Below, one piece after another: positions 36,530 through 44,532 of a stretch of 50,147 nucleotides of DNA. The DNA is taken from positions 1-50,147 of IMG/VR virus record IMGVR_UViG_3300017743_000018; one strand, 5' to 3'. Position 1 is the first letter of the stretch; every line of letters starts with the position of its first letter. The notes beneath the pieces are model-generated. The model was given only the letters and a program-made list of their open reading frames with translations. It was not told the origin of the DNA and searched no databases. This DNA is from a virus. The position numbers and the translations under genes are program-made.

Positions 36530-36681
36530 TTCTCCTTTGCATCTATTTCTATAATTTTAACATCGTCTAAATCATATATGGTGTCTCGAATTATTTCTTC
36601 AAGACTTGTCTTTGTACTATCTGAAGCAATAAAATTTGCGTCAGGATCTAACTCTAATAACATCGTAACCTCAAACAACAC
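36526..36681 (-). CDS. Small acidic protein, 51 aa (GTG start)
   Basis: The gap between endonuclease I and MazG holds a 51-codon frame. GTG at 36681 is preceded by a perfect GGAGG ribosome site with 5-base spacing, and the stop overlaps the MazG start (ATGA). The protein is acidic (ELDPDANFIASDS, IYDLDDVKIIEID), with an Asp-rich beta/alpha pattern. No family is recognised, but the coupling on the downstream side makes it a convincing gene. Confidence 0.7.
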   Translation of the reverse strand: MLFEVTMLLELDPDANFIASDSTKTSLEEIIRDTIYDLDDVKIIEIDAKEK

Positions 36682-36722
36682 AGGAACCTCCAAGTTATAT
36701 AGAAGAACCTCAATAGGTCAAT

Positions 36723-37109
36723 CTATTCTTTTAACCAATCATCAGGAATTGTTTTTTCTGCGTATTGAAAACCATACTTTTTACACCAGTCTCCATAAGA
36801 AGACCTAGCACCCTTGTATAGTTTTGCTCTACTGTTTTGAAAAACAAAACGAATATCTAATTCAGGAAATTGTTTTGAAATCTCTTTGTGCTTACGCCTA
36901 TCGTTTGCTACAAATCGTCCCTTGGTTTCTATAATTATACCATTGGGTAAAACAAAATCAGGTGTGTAGGTTCTTATTTTAAGATCAACCCACTTAATCT
37001 TTTCTTCTTCATACGTAAACTTAATTCCTTTAGATCGTAACTCTTTTGCTACATCATCCTCAAAGCCAGAACGATACCCTGCCTTTAAAGCCCTGGCTCT
37101 TCTATTCAT
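36723..37109 (-). CDS. T7-type endonuclease I (Holliday junction resolvase)
   Basis: The 128 residues carry the catalytic pattern of T7 gp3: YRSGFEDDVAKELRSKGI (catalytic Glu near residue 17), YTPDFVLPNGIIIETKGRF (Asp, Glu and Lys of the PD-(D/E)XK core) and DRRKHKEISKQFP. It resolves branched DNA during recombination and packaging and can degrade host DNA. It lies next to the exonuclease gene with a 4-base overlap, as the T7 gene 3 and 6 pair would suggest functionally. Confidence 0.93.
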   Translation of the reverse strand: MNRRARALKAGYRSGFEDDVAKELRSKGIKFTYEEEKIKWVDLKIRTYTPDFVLPNGIIIETKGRFVANDRRKHKEISKQFPELDIRFVFQNSRAKLYKGARSSYGDWCKKYGFQYAEKTIPDDWLKE

Positions 37110-37897
37110 AACCAGTCAGGTTTTTCAATAACAGTATAGTCACCCCAACCTGTGCTGTAGTCAGAATCTTTTTCTGCCTTTGCTATAACAGCTAAAGTTT
37201 TGTGCAGTTGTTTCATAGCCCAGTGCATAATTTCAGAACTCATCAAATGAATATGTGAGAGATAGGGGGCAGACTTTTCACAGGCTATAAAAGAAAATTT
37301 ATCTACGTCATAACCTGCTAACTTACATGCGTAAACATAGTGAGCACCCTGCAACAAGTATCCATACTTGAGACACTCTTTTAAAAATCCTCTTGGACTA
37401 GCATCCTGTGTTGTCTTTACATCAAAGACTGTGTGTTCATCCTCAATCAATAAGTCTGGACGAGTCTTCAAAATTAATCCTGAGATAGGATCTTCTACAA
37501 AAATACTCACCTCGTTTAGTCTGTGTGGATGATTGAGATAGGAGGCACAAGAAGGATTACTTAGAGCACCCCTGGTTATACAGTTGGCTACGTTAAACTC
37601 TACCTCAGTAAGTAGTATCTGATCCTCAGCAAGGTTATTCTTCATCTCTTTAAAGGCAAGACTAGACTTAGTCTTTGGTCCTTTGACTACCAGGTTACGT
37701 TCTTTCTCCAGTAAGTTAGCATGGACAGCACTACCCATAGCAAAAGCAGGATTGTTAGGGTTACGTTTCTCACCCTTCCAGTGTGCCAAAGATTTTTTGT
37801 AGACTGCCTTTACAGCACTTGAAGATATACCACTGGTTGAGTGATAGTCTTCATTAGTCATATCTGTTATAACGTTTTTTATGTAGGTGTAACTCAT
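37106..37897 (-). CDS. RecE/lambda-exonuclease-like PD-(D/E)XK nuclease
   Basis: The 263 residues match the DUF3799/RecE-like exonuclease pattern: DYHSTSGISSSAVK at the start, FAMGSAVHANLLE (motif with His), LKTRPDLLIEDEHTVFDVKTT (D and E/D-x-K metal site) and GYLLQGAHYVYA with the conserved Gln-Tyr region. It would chew one strand of duplex DNA for recombination and nucleotide recycling, replacing T7 gp6. The frame might start a few codons later (MTNEDYHS). A terminator-like hairpin lies between it and the SSB gene. Confidence 0.82.
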   Translation of the reverse strand: MSYTYIKNVITDMTNEDYHSTSGISSSAVKAVYKKSLAHWKGEKRNPNNPAFAMGSAVHANLLEKERNLVVKGPKTKSSLAFKEMKNNLAEDQILLTEVEFNVANCITRGALSNPSCASYLNHPHRLNEVSIFVEDPISGLILKTRPDLLIEDEHTVFDVKTTQDASPRGFLKECLKYGYLLQGAHYVYACKLAGYDVDKFSFIACEKSAPYLSHIHLMSSEIMHWAMKQLHKTLAVIAKAEKDSDYSTGWGDYTVIEKPDWL

Positions 37898-37910
37898 GTC
37901 TCTCTCTTCT

Positions 37911-37952
37911 TATAAAATAGCCCCCACCTAAAATGAACAAAAAGGTGAGGGC
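37911..37952 (-). terminator. Minus-strand terminator after the SSB-like gene
   Basis: GCCCCCACCT (37920-37929) pairs with AGGTGAGGGC (37943-37952) with one C-A mismatch and a 13-base loop. Read on the minus strand the stem is followed by a T-rich stretch (TATTTTATAA). It probably trims or reduces transcription between the single-strand-binding protein gene and the nuclease genes. A second pairing, CTTCTAGG with CCTAGAAG (37958-37991), sits over the SSB stop. Confidence 0.6.
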
Positions 37953-37984
37953 GTTTTCTTCTAGGGGAAAGGAACAGGAAAAAC

Positions 37985-38509
37985 CTAGAAGGGTATTGAG
38001 TCCTGTGGTTCTTGGGAGGAAGTCGAAGACTTAGAACCACTAGAACTATTGGAGTGATCTGTAAACATTGAACGTGGTTGGGAGGAACCACCCTCTGATT
38101 CGTAGACCACATGATCAAGGACTTGGAGTCCAAGAAGCCTTGTACCCTTACCCATTGGGGTAGGATATATTTCAACTTTAATGATGCCTTCACTGCCATT
38201 ACCAATGAGACCCTTATCCTGTAGATCCCAAGCCTTACCAGTTATATCAGCAACGATAGGAGCACCACCCTGCCAGTCATGATTGCCAACGTGAGGTCTA
38301 TCAAATGTTACCTCAAAGCCACCATCGACTTTCTTTATCTTTTTTCTGCAGCCTTCTTTTTCTAAGGTCTTTGCAGTGTCCTTGTCTGTAGTGACTGTGA
38401 CTTTGTAAGCACCATCTGTTGCCTGGTGAAACTCTGCACGATCACGATTGGACTCAAATACTTTAGCCCAAGTAATTTTTCCTTTAACATCTATCTGTGT
38501 TGATGGCAT
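37985..38509 (-). CDS. Single-stranded DNA-binding protein-like (T7 gp2.5-like role)
   Basis: The 174 residues form a beta-rich domain (about 1-135) with QIDVKGKITWAKVFE, EVTFDRPHVGNHDWQGGAP and GKGTRLLGLQVLDHVVYE. A Ser-rich linker and a short acidic/hydrophobic tip ending DSIPF follow. A flexible linker plus a tip with Asp and terminal Phe is the layout of phage and bacterial SSBs, used to contact polymerase and helicase. The AGGAGGGCAAC ribosome site is very strong. Position upstream of polymerase partners supports the role. The exact family is uncertain. Confidence 0.75.
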   Translation of the reverse strand: MPSTQIDVKGKITWAKVFESNRDRAEFHQATDGAYKVTVTTDKDTAKTLEKEGCRKKIKKVDGGFEVTFDRPHVGNHDWQGGAPIVADITGKAWDLQDKGLIGNGSEGIIKVEIYPTPMGKGTRLLGLQVLDHVVYESEGGSSQPRSMFTDHSNSSSGSKSSTSSQEPQDSIPF

Positions 38510-38562
38510 GTTGCCCTCCTTTTACTTACTGTTATTATATCTAAGGTCTATAACCCAATATG

Positions 38563-40524
38563 TCAATGGGTCTCAGCCCAATTTTTTCCTATGTCGTATG
38601 AGCCAGGTGTAGGAATCTTAAAACCTAAGTCCTGACCTACGTCTAGCATGGCCTGTGCCTGTATCTTTCCAAGTCTTTCAGCCTCTTCCTTTGTGCCTAT
38701 TACTTCTACCTGGTACTCATCATGAATAAACCCTACCATCTTGAAGTTGATCCCTTCCTTACGTGCTCTGTCGTGCCAACGCAGGAGGGTATACTTCATC
38801 AGACAAGCCTCACCATTCTGTAGGATACCTGCCAAGGCTTTGTGAGTACTAGGTACTTTTACCTGTCTTCCATCATAGCCCTTGAACCAACCATTCTCTC
38901 CAACTTGTTTTATGTATTTGTTCTTCAGATCATACAGACCTCCAATGCTTTGCTCGAAACGAATACGTGCATCCTGTGCTTCCTTCATACTTACTTTAAG
39001 GATCTGACCAGTCTTAGCTATCCCTGCACCTAGTAGCCAAGCATAGATAAAAGTCTTTGCCATATCCCTCGTACCTAGTGGCACATCCAGAGCATTCTTG
39101 TTGACGTTGTGAATGTCTGTCTCGTTTTCTTTCTTACCCTTCATGATAGCCTGAGCATACTGATCCTCATCATACATACGCCAGAGATAGTCAGCTAATA
39201 CTCTCAACTGAATGCCATCAGCATCAGTACCAACTAGCCAAGAGGTAGAGGGTACAGTCCAACAGGCTCTGAGGTGTTGGTCATACTGCTTCTTTACTTC
39301 TTCTACTGGTGTCTTTGCATCACCATGAAAGGGAGCAGAAATATTAGCAGTGTTAGGATCAGAGTGTGAACACCTGCCAGTCCAAGCACCAATGTTGTTT
39401 ATGTTACCATGAATACGTAGATCATCACCACACTGGCCTATCCACTCCACCAGTGAGCTTCTGCGTCCTTCTAGTGTCAGCCACTGGGCTAGAGCCTTTG
39501 CTCCTGTAGGTGCTGTGTCAGGTAGTGTACCAAGGTTTGCTTCTGATACAGTAAATCCAAAGGTATCAAAGTGTTTCTTCTTTTGATTGTAGAAGTCCTC
39601 ATCCATAGCCTCTATTGACTTACCCCAAGGGTCTCCAATCTTTCTCATGAAGAACTTCTTGGCAGTCTCTGTCCTATCAACAGGATTCCAACCTGCATCC
39701 CAGAGGGCTTTGATACGATCCTTTGGTGAGCCAGGTTTAAACTCAATCCAGTCAGAACAAATAAGATCATCACCCTCTACGCTAGTCAGAGCATACTTCT
39801 CCTTTGCCTTTGCAACTGTTGCCATCTCAGTACCATCCTTCTTGAGTCGATACTTCACACGATTGATCTCAGTCAGTTGTGGTGGGAAGTCCACCTGGAA
39901 TTGCTCCTCTAAAGTATTCTTCTTCTGTTCAATAGAGTTGAGTAGAAACTCAGCCTTTGTCTTATCAAATTGAAAGCCATAGTACCTTGTACGTACCAGT
40001 TCTATCTGAACATCATGCTCTGTCCTTAAAGACTTACGCCAATCAGGACTCCAAATAATATCATGGAAGTGATTGAACAGAGATTCTGTAACCTCGATGT
40101 CTTGATACCAGTATTCAACCATCTCATTGCTGAACTTATCAAACTCATGAAACTCTCCTTTGTGTTTGTTTAATCTTATTCCCCAGGCTTGTAGGCTGTG
40201 AGGTTTTTGAGCACCCTTTGGGATAGCTATGTTGTAGTCGTGAAGTCTACTGACTAGCAGAGTATCAACAACTTTTTGTGGGTTGATTAACCCTGGCTTC
40301 AACAACTTGTTAATCATTGGTGCATCAAACTGTAAGAAGTTGTGACCAACAATCAGATCTGCTGATTCATACCACTGGATAGCCTTAGCCTTAGCCACTG
40401 GATCATCAAGGCAATTATCAAATCGACTGGTCTCTCCTGTCGATAGATCCTTACCACCACAAATCCAGAGCTTAGTACTGTTGTCTAAACCATTTGTTTC
40501 TATGTCACTGACAAGTATTCTCAT
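38563..40524 (-). CDS. DNA polymerase, family A (T7 gp5-like)
   Basis: The 653 residues include a 3'-5' exonuclease domain with DIETNGL (residues 7-13) and VGHNFLQFDAP. The polymerase domain has motif A LVGTDADGIQLRVLADYL, motif B RDMAKTFIYAWLLGAG and motif C VGFIHDEYQVEV. It copies the genome with the primase-helicase encoded upstream (4-base overlap). At the E. coli Pol I Phe762 position it has Tyr, and at the Tyr766 position it has Leu, a change I associate with marine T7-like phages. Length is close to T7 gp5 (704). Confidence 0.95.
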   Translation of the reverse strand: MRILVSDIETNGLDNSTKLWICGGKDLSTGETSRFDNCLDDPVAKAKAIQWYESADLIVGHNFLQFDAPMINKLLKPGLINPQKVVDTLLVSRLHDYNIAIPKGAQKPHSLQAWGIRLNKHKGEFHEFDKFSNEMVEYWYQDIEVTESLFNHFHDIIWSPDWRKSLRTEHDVQIELVRTRYYGFQFDKTKAEFLLNSIEQKKNTLEEQFQVDFPPQLTEINRVKYRLKKDGTEMATVAKAKEKYALTSVEGDDLICSDWIEFKPGSPKDRIKALWDAGWNPVDRTETAKKFFMRKIGDPWGKSIEAMDEDFYNQKKKHFDTFGFTVSEANLGTLPDTAPTGAKALAQWLTLEGRRSSLVEWIGQCGDDLRIHGNINNIGAWTGRCSHSDPNTANISAPFHGDAKTPVEEVKKQYDQHLRACWTVPSTSWLVGTDADGIQLRVLADYLWRMYDEDQYAQAIMKGKKENETDIHNVNKNALDVPLGTRDMAKTFIYAWLLGAGIAKTGQILKVSMKEAQDARIRFEQSIGGLYDLKNKYIKQVGENGWFKGYDGRQVKVPSTHKALAGILQNGEACLMKYTLLRWHDRARKEGINFKMVGFIHDEYQVEVIGTKEEAERLGKIQAQAMLDVGQDLGFKIPTPGSYDIGKNWAETH

Positions 40525-42158
40525 CCCTGAAATACAACCTCTTCTAGGATAGTTGTCTCAGGCTCGTAGTATACTGACCCTGCATTACCTAGCTTAGAGA
40601 AGGGTCTATTTTTATCAACTATAAACTGTGTGGTGTTACGCTCTGTATCATCCTCTGCTTCTGTATCTCTCTTGAGTTTGATACAGATGATAGCCTCTTC
40701 CTCCAGGGATGCTGCATACTTTGTGCGTCCATCCTCGTTGACCTGAGAGATAAAGATAACACCAATGTTTAGTTCCTTGGCAAGCTGTGCCATCCTAGCA
40801 CCAAGAGTTGTCAGTGTACTGGTAGCTGCATCAACCCCAGAGTTTGACAGGTAGGCTAGACGCTGAACGTGATCTATGAATACGAACTCTGCCCCATAGA
40901 CTGTGACTGCTGTCCTTACATGGTCAAGTATCTTCATTGGATCTTCATGACTACGCATCTCAAAGGGGATAGTGTGTTCATCCCTTGCCATCCTCTGACC
41001 TGCATCAATTACTTGTCTCTCTTCAAATCCATTTGCTTGTGCATCCTCTTTAGTTCTGACGTTTACACCTAGTTCATAGGTTGCCATAGCTCGAAAGGTT
41101 GTAGACTTCATCTCTTCCATGTGGACTAAGCCAATCTTTACACCCTGTTCCAGGAGAGCACACTCGAAATACCTGGCAAGTTCAGTCTTACCCTGACCTC
41201 TCATAGCCTTGATGAATGTGATACCACCCTTGACCATACCTCGTAGCTTTTCATCTAGCCCACTATGTCCAGTAGGTACATACTCGTATGGGTTCTCGTA
41301 GAGGATAGCCTTCTCTACTTCCAAGTCACCTACAAAAAAGTTATCAGGGCTGAATCTCTGTGGCTTGAGTGCTGCCCACTTAAGATCTTCACCATCACCC
41401 TTCATGAGGAACTCGTTAGCATCCTTCCACTTAGACATAGGCACGTAGTAAAACTTGTCAGGCATTGTGCTGTATAGTTTCTCTGCTGCTGCCTTGCCTG
41501 TGTCATCAGACAACTCACCTGCGTAGACCACCATCTCAAAACTGTTAAGGTAGTCAAAGTTTTTCTTTAGGAACTCATCATTGAATGAGCCACTTGGTAA
41601 AGACTTAACTGGGTAGGACTTGCCTAGTACCTGATAGAGACTGGCTGCATCGAACTCACCCTCAGTAACATAGATACGTTTACTAGATCCTGCATTAAAG
41701 TCAGGACCAAATAGGTCAGTCAGTGCTCCTCGTTCCTTAGTCCAGAACTTCTTCTCGTCATGGCCTCTATACTTAACGTTATTTGAATACTTGAATGCGT
41801 ACCTGACTGGTACACCACCCTCACCATACTGCAACTGAATGTTGTAGAGCTTTGCTACATCCTCATCTAGTCCTCTGATGCCATCGAACCTACCACTGAT
41901 TATCTTTGTGTTACGTAGGTCTACCTTTGGTGTGGGCATTGGATAAGTTTCCTCAGCCCAAGCAAACATCTTAGCCCTGTTTGGGTAGCCCCTGTCACAA
42001 GACTTACAGTGACCAACCTTTGACACTACGTTGTAGCTGAATGCGTCACTGCTTCCACAGTCCTCGAATGGGCAAGGTTGATGGTTTATCTCGTTGTTGC
42101 TGTTTACTATTGCTTTCATTGTTACACTGTTCCCTTTCAATTGAACGTTGTCTTTCAT
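40521..42158 (-). CDS. Primase-helicase (T7 gp4-like)
   Basis: The 545 residues hold a full bifunctional layout. The N-terminal zinc-binding domain has CPFEDCG and CKSCDRGYP (about residues 29-60), and the TOPRIM region has IYVTEGEFDAASLYQ. The C-terminal RecA-like helicase has Walker A MRGQGKTELARY (about residue 320) and Walker B FVFIDHVQRL. It unwinds the fork and lays primers for the polymerase encoded next. The start could be 13 codons later (MKAIVNSNNE), where an AAAGGGA ribosome site lies nearby. Confidence 0.95.
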   Translation of the reverse strand: MKDNVQLKGNSVTMKAIVNSNNEINHQPCPFEDCGSSDAFSYNVVSKVGHCKSCDRGYPNRAKMFAWAEETYPMPTPKVDLRNTKIISGRFDGIRGLDEDVAKLYNIQLQYGEGGVPVRYAFKYSNNVKYRGHDEKKFWTKERGALTDLFGPDFNAGSSKRIYVTEGEFDAASLYQVLGKSYPVKSLPSGSFNDEFLKKNFDYLNSFEMVVYAGELSDDTGKAAAEKLYSTMPDKFYYVPMSKWKDANEFLMKGDGEDLKWAALKPQRFSPDNFFVGDLEVEKAILYENPYEYVPTGHSGLDEKLRGMVKGGITFIKAMRGQGKTELARYFECALLEQGVKIGLVHMEEMKSTTFRAMATYELGVNVRTKEDAQANGFEERQVIDAGQRMARDEHTIPFEMRSHEDPMKILDHVRTAVTVYGAEFVFIDHVQRLAYLSNSGVDAATSTLTTLGARMAQLAKELNIGVIFISQVNEDGRTKYAASLEEEAIICIKLKRDTEAEDDTERNTTQFIVDKNRPFSKLGNAGSVYYEPETTILEEVVFQG

Positions 42159-42169
42159 CTTCAGTCATA

Positions 42170-42352
42170 TCACGAATGCATTTTGATGTCATCCTCTTCT
42201 TCCCTTGGATAGTACACTAAGACATATGAGCTACACTCAGGACAACTAAGGTTTGTAACCATGCTGTAGTCTCCAAATAAATAGGTCTCTTCTTCATCAA
42301 TGTCGTGGTCTCCACCCCAAATTAATTCAGACTTACAGTGCCAACAGTCCAT
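42170..42352 (-). CDS. Small zinc-ribbon protein, 60 aa
   Basis: MDCWHCKSELIWGGDHDID at the start and LSCPECSSYVLVYYP near residues 35-50 give two C-x-x-C knuckles, the pattern of a zinc ribbon. Similar small proteins sit next to replication genes in marine phages. A DNA or polymerase contact role is possible but unproven. Confidence 0.75.
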   Translation of the reverse strand: MDCWHCKSELIWGGDHDIDEEETYLFGDYSMVTNLSCPECSSYVLVYYPREEEDDIKMHS

Positions 42353-42377
42353 GTGTAGTCCCTCCTTTCTTTAATTG

Positions 42378-42608
42378 TTATCCCCACCATCTTAAAGAAT
42401 ATCCCTTTCTCGCTTTAGGTGGAAAGTTATTCTGATTCCAACCCTTCCTTACTTGTTCAGATGCCCAGGCATAACTGATGTCCCAGTACCTTGCTGCCTC
42501 TGCCATGTTACGAAATTGTTTTCCATAGAGTTTGCAGATTCTTTTTGTTTGTGTCTGAGTAGGCTCGTGCTTGATACGAATGTGTGATGGTTTATCTTTT
42601 GGTTGCAT
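42378..42608 (-). CDS. Small basic protein, possible helix-turn-helix, 76 aa
   Basis: The protein is basic. Residues about 30-56 (FRNMAEAARYWDISYAWASE) look like a helix-turn-helix, the motif often seen as NMSEAARHWGIS in phage proteins with small DNA-binding domains. It has a Trp-rich end (SLRWWG). It could be a transcription regulator of the early region, but no homologue is recognised. Confidence 0.62.
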   Translation of the reverse strand: MQPKDKPSHIRIKHEPTQTQTKRICKLYGKQFRNMAEAARYWDISYAWASEQVRKGWNQNNFPPKARKGYSLRWWG

Positions 42609-42609
42609 A

Positions 42610-42801
42610 CTAGTTACCTATATTCTTTGGTGCGTAGACCTCACCATTGTACTGGCTACCAGTCTCAGTGTCTGCTCCAAAGTCACACCATGCCAGGATC
42701 ACTAGGATTGCCATGATCCAGTAGAATGAAACCTTACACCACTTGATAAAGCCCTCGAATGTTTTCTTAGCTTCTACCTCTGCTGCTTCACTAGGTGTCA
42801 T
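42610..42801 (-). CDS. Small membrane protein, 63 aa
   Basis: I place the start at 42801 (MTPSEAAEVEAKK), where ATGA overlaps the previous stop; the open frame runs further to 42825. A single hydrophobic segment VSFYWIMAILVILAWCDF (about residues 24-41) predicts one membrane helix, with a short polar C-terminus. The role in early infection is unknown. Confidence 0.7.
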   Translation of the reverse strand: MTPSEAAEVEAKKTFEGFIKWCKVSFYWIMAILVILAWCDFGADTETGSQYNGEVYAPKNIGN

Positions 42802-42971
42802 TGCTGTACCTCTACCTCTAGACAAGCCACTGTCTCTGACTTGTGCGTTACCATCTTGGCTGCTTTGCTCAGTTCAATCTGGCACTCTTCCAGTGTGGCA
42901 TAGTTGCCTAACTGGTAGTGTTCCACTGTCTGTGTGCTGAACAACTGCATCCACACTAATACAAACATCAT
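42798..42971 (-). CDS. Small exported-looking protein, 57 aa
   Basis: A GGAG ribosome site precedes MMFVLVWMQLFSTQTVEHYQ. The N-terminal 12 residues are hydrophobic and signal-like, followed by GNYATLEECQIELSKAAKM and a second Cys in VACLEVE, a layout common in small phage periplasmic proteins with one disulfide. The stop overlaps the next start (ATGA). The gene is shorter than 60 codons. Confidence 0.65.
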   Translation of the reverse strand: MMFVLVWMQLFSTQTVEHYQLGNYATLEECQIELSKAAKMVTHKSETVACLEVEVQQ

Positions 42972-42982
42972 TCTTCTGTCTC

Positions 42983-43123
42983 CTATTTCTTTTCTGTTAT
43001 CTCTTTTATTCTCTTTAATCTCTTTTCTAAAAGAACAATCCTATTTGCTAACTCTATTTTTCCTTTTGTGTCACATAAATATTCTACTCTATCTGCGTCA
43101 TCTATTAAAACATTGGATACCAT
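42983..43123 (-). CDS. Small coiled-coil protein, 46 aa
   Basis: MVSNVLIDDADRVEYLCDT leads into a helix with a heptad look (IELANRIVLLEKRLKRIKEI). The start lies 19 bases inside the end of the upstream gene in another frame, with a GGGGG ribosome site close by. It belongs to the train of tiny overlapping genes. The function is unknown. Confidence 0.55.
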   Translation of the reverse strand: MVSNVLIDDADRVEYLCDTKGKIELANRIVLLEKRLKRIKEITEKK

Positions 43124-43290
43124 ACTTCCCCCTTATCTCTCTGTTGTTTAACATCATCTAGTATTCTCTTTAGGTTGTTTGCCTTTTTGTTTTCTCCATC
43201 CCACTCAAGGTCACTGATGTCCCTCTGTAGGTCTATAATATATTGTTGTACAGCAACAACTTTCTCTTCCTCGTATCTTAAGTGTCTCAC
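43105..43290 (-). CDS. Small charged helical protein, 61 aa (GTG start)
   Basis: The GTG at 43290 is preceded by AGGGAG at a normal distance. The peptide (VVAVQQYIIDLQRDISDLEW, then KKANNLKRILDDVKQQR) is a strongly charged helix hairpin. There is no known family. The downstream gene begins inside its end. Confidence 0.65.
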   Translation of the reverse strand: MRHLRYEEEKVVAVQQYIIDLQRDISDLEWDGENKKANNLKRILDDVKQQRDKGEVWYPMF

Positions 43291-43331
43291 AATTCATTCT
43301 CCCTATCCAGTGTGTTACTTCATCATGTGGA

Positions 43332-43547
43332 TCATCTGTCCAAGTCTTCCCTTTCCAGTTCAATTTGCATGTCCCTCCCTGTTATATCAGACAAAGCCCT
43401 TACTACATCCTTAGTTCCTTTCTCAAATCCTTCCTCGAATGCGTCAGCTATATCTTCTTTGTCGCTATGTTTCTTATATAGGAAGCCTAAAAGAAATGCC
43501 AAGACTCCTACTAAAATTGTTATTGGTTCTGGTAAATAAATATTCAA
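43332..43547 (-). CDS. Small membrane protein, 71 aa (TTG start)
   Basis: The long frame reaches 43625 but would run deep into the upstream gene. A TTG at 43547 overlaps the upstream stop (TTGA) and has GAGGAT 6 bases before it, so I take this as the start. Residues about 8-22 (PITILVGVLAFLLGFLY) form one membrane helix, followed by a charged cytoplasmic helix (DAFEEGFEKGTKDVVRAL). The role is unknown. Confidence 0.65.
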   Translation of the reverse strand: MNIYLPEPITILVGVLAFLLGFLYKKHSDKEDIADAFEEGFEKGTKDVVRALSDITGRDMQIELEREDLDR

Positions 43548-43744
43548 TGGTATATCCTCAGTTCTTTTTCTTCTTGCCACTTGTGAAAGTCTTTTGACGT
43601 TAAATTCTTTTCTTCCATGAACCACTGTAGGTCATAGATGGCCTCCAACAATTCACTGTTTGCTTCAAGTAATCTTGTTATCAATTCTTCCTCAGTCTCA
43701 CACTCAAGTCTTTTCATAATGTTTTTAAACTTAGCATCAGCCAC
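43544..43744 (-). CDS. Small helical protein, 66 aa
   Basis: An acidic, helical peptide (MKRLECETEEELITRLLEAN, ELLEAIYDLQWFMEE). It is the first gene after a strong inverted-repeat control region, with an AAAGGAG ribosome site. It may thus head a transcript. There is no family name. Confidence 0.68.
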   Translation of the reverse strand: MADAKFKNIMKRLECETEEELITRLLEANSELLEAIYDLQWFMEEKNLTSKDFHKWQEEKELRIYH

Positions 43745-43764
43745 AACCCACTCCTTTGGTTTGT

Positions 43765-43841
43765 ACTTAAAGTATTACTTGTAGTAATATTAACTAAAGA
43801 AATAAAAGATATTAGTTTATTCTATTAGTAATACTTTAAGT
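43765..43841. repeat. 15-bp inverted repeat in an early-gene control region
   Basis: ACTTAAAGTATTACT (43765-43779) and its perfect complement AGTAATACTTTAAGT (43827-43841) are separated by 47 AT-rich bases. On the minus strand TATAACTA (43842-43849) abuts the outer arm. The inner arm reads AGTAATACTTTAAGTACAA into the next gene. The same arms recur at 48853-48999. This 144-bp stretch (43745-43888) has no gene. It is probably a promoter/operator pair. Confidence 0.75.
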
Positions 43842-43888
43842 TAGTTATACTCACACTATTTCATTTCAAGTATGACAGATTGTCTCAC

Positions 43889-43966
43889 TTACTTTTTTAT
43901 TCCTATAAAAATTAACCACAACCAGAATACCAAGGTACAAAAAATAGCTATCATCTCTGTTTCCAT
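43889..43966 (-). CDS. 25-residue membrane peptide
   Basis: METEMIAIFCTLVFWLWLIF followed by IGIKK is a single hydrophobic helix with a lysine stop-transfer end. A strong GGAGG ribosome site lies 10-12 bases upstream, and the start shares one base with the preceding stop (TAATG). Such micro-proteins can act on the host membrane or on sensor proteins. It is too short for most gene finders. Confidence 0.65.
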   Translation of the reverse strand: METEMIAIFCTLVFWLWLIFIGIKK

Positions 43967-44115
43967 TAGGCTAAATACCTCCTGTGAATTTCAAATGTTA
44001 TATCTTTCATGGCTAAATATTTTTTTACTAATCTGTCTAGCTCTGACTTATCTTTGGTAGAGTGATAAGCAAAACACTTACCACCCTTTCCTTTTATACG
44101 TATGACATACTCCAT
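43966..44115 (-). CDS. Small basic protein, 49 aa
   Basis: The start shares one base with the stop of the upstream gene, and its stop shares one with the 25-residue peptide, so it is locked into the operon. The sequence (MEYVIRIKGKGGKCFAYHST, then KSELDRLVKKYLAMKDITFE) is basic with a beta-strand then helix pattern. The function is unknown. Confidence 0.68.
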   Translation of the reverse strand: MEYVIRIKGKGGKCFAYHSTKDKSELDRLVKKYLAMKDITFEIHRRYLA

Positions 44116-44474
44116 TAGTCTAACCTTGAATTTGCCCAAGCATCCAGTCCATAGGATTTTAAAACTTTGGCTGCTGCCTTTGCCCCTTCTTCCTTGCAGT
44201 CTATGTTCTGGAAGTATGTCTTACTAGGGTTCCACCACTGAAACCTTTTCTCTGTCCAGTCCTTCTCTAATCCTAGAGCACGTAGTACCTTACGCTCTTC
44301 ACGCCCTAGCTTTGTGTTGCCCTTGTGTTTTGGTTGGACTGTGACCCATGCAAAGCCACAACTAAAAGCATCCTCACCCTTCAGTACATTCTCAATGTAT
44401 CTGTCTGTCGCTACTGCTGCTGCTGCAAAGGCCAGTTCACGTACTGTCTTTGCTGTGTGTATTGATAGTTCCAT
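44115..44474 (-). CDS. Conserved phage protein, 119 aa
   Basis: I choose the ATG at 44474 (MELSIHTAKTVRELAF), preceded by AAAGGAAAA, over the upstream 44558 option that overlaps another gene. Signatures CGFAWVTVQPKHKGNTKLG, ERKVLRALG and RFQWWNPSKT define a family seen widely in phages without known function. The C-terminal helix (GAKAAAKVLKSYGLDAW) could bind nucleic acid. The family is recognised by memory only. Confidence 0.75.
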   Translation of the reverse strand: MELSIHTAKTVRELAFAAAAVATDRYIENVLKGEDAFSCGFAWVTVQPKHKGNTKLGREERKVLRALGLEKDWTEKRFQWWNPSKTYFQNIDCKEEGAKAAAKVLKSYGLDAWANSRLD

Positions 44475-44532
44475 TTTATTTTCCTTTCGTTTCATACTAC
44501 TTATATGTGTGTTATGTAAAATCATTTCAACC

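Noticed and set aside
38534-38566. Minus-strand promoter before the SSB gene (TTGACA and TATAAT)
   Set aside because: The two boxes match well, but the spacer is 21 bp, too long for normal sigma70 recognition. It may be real but I cannot support it.
43872-44060. Plus-strand frame of 62 codons
   Set aside because: It has no ribosome site and lies opposite the two coupled minus-strand micro-genes, which have better signals.
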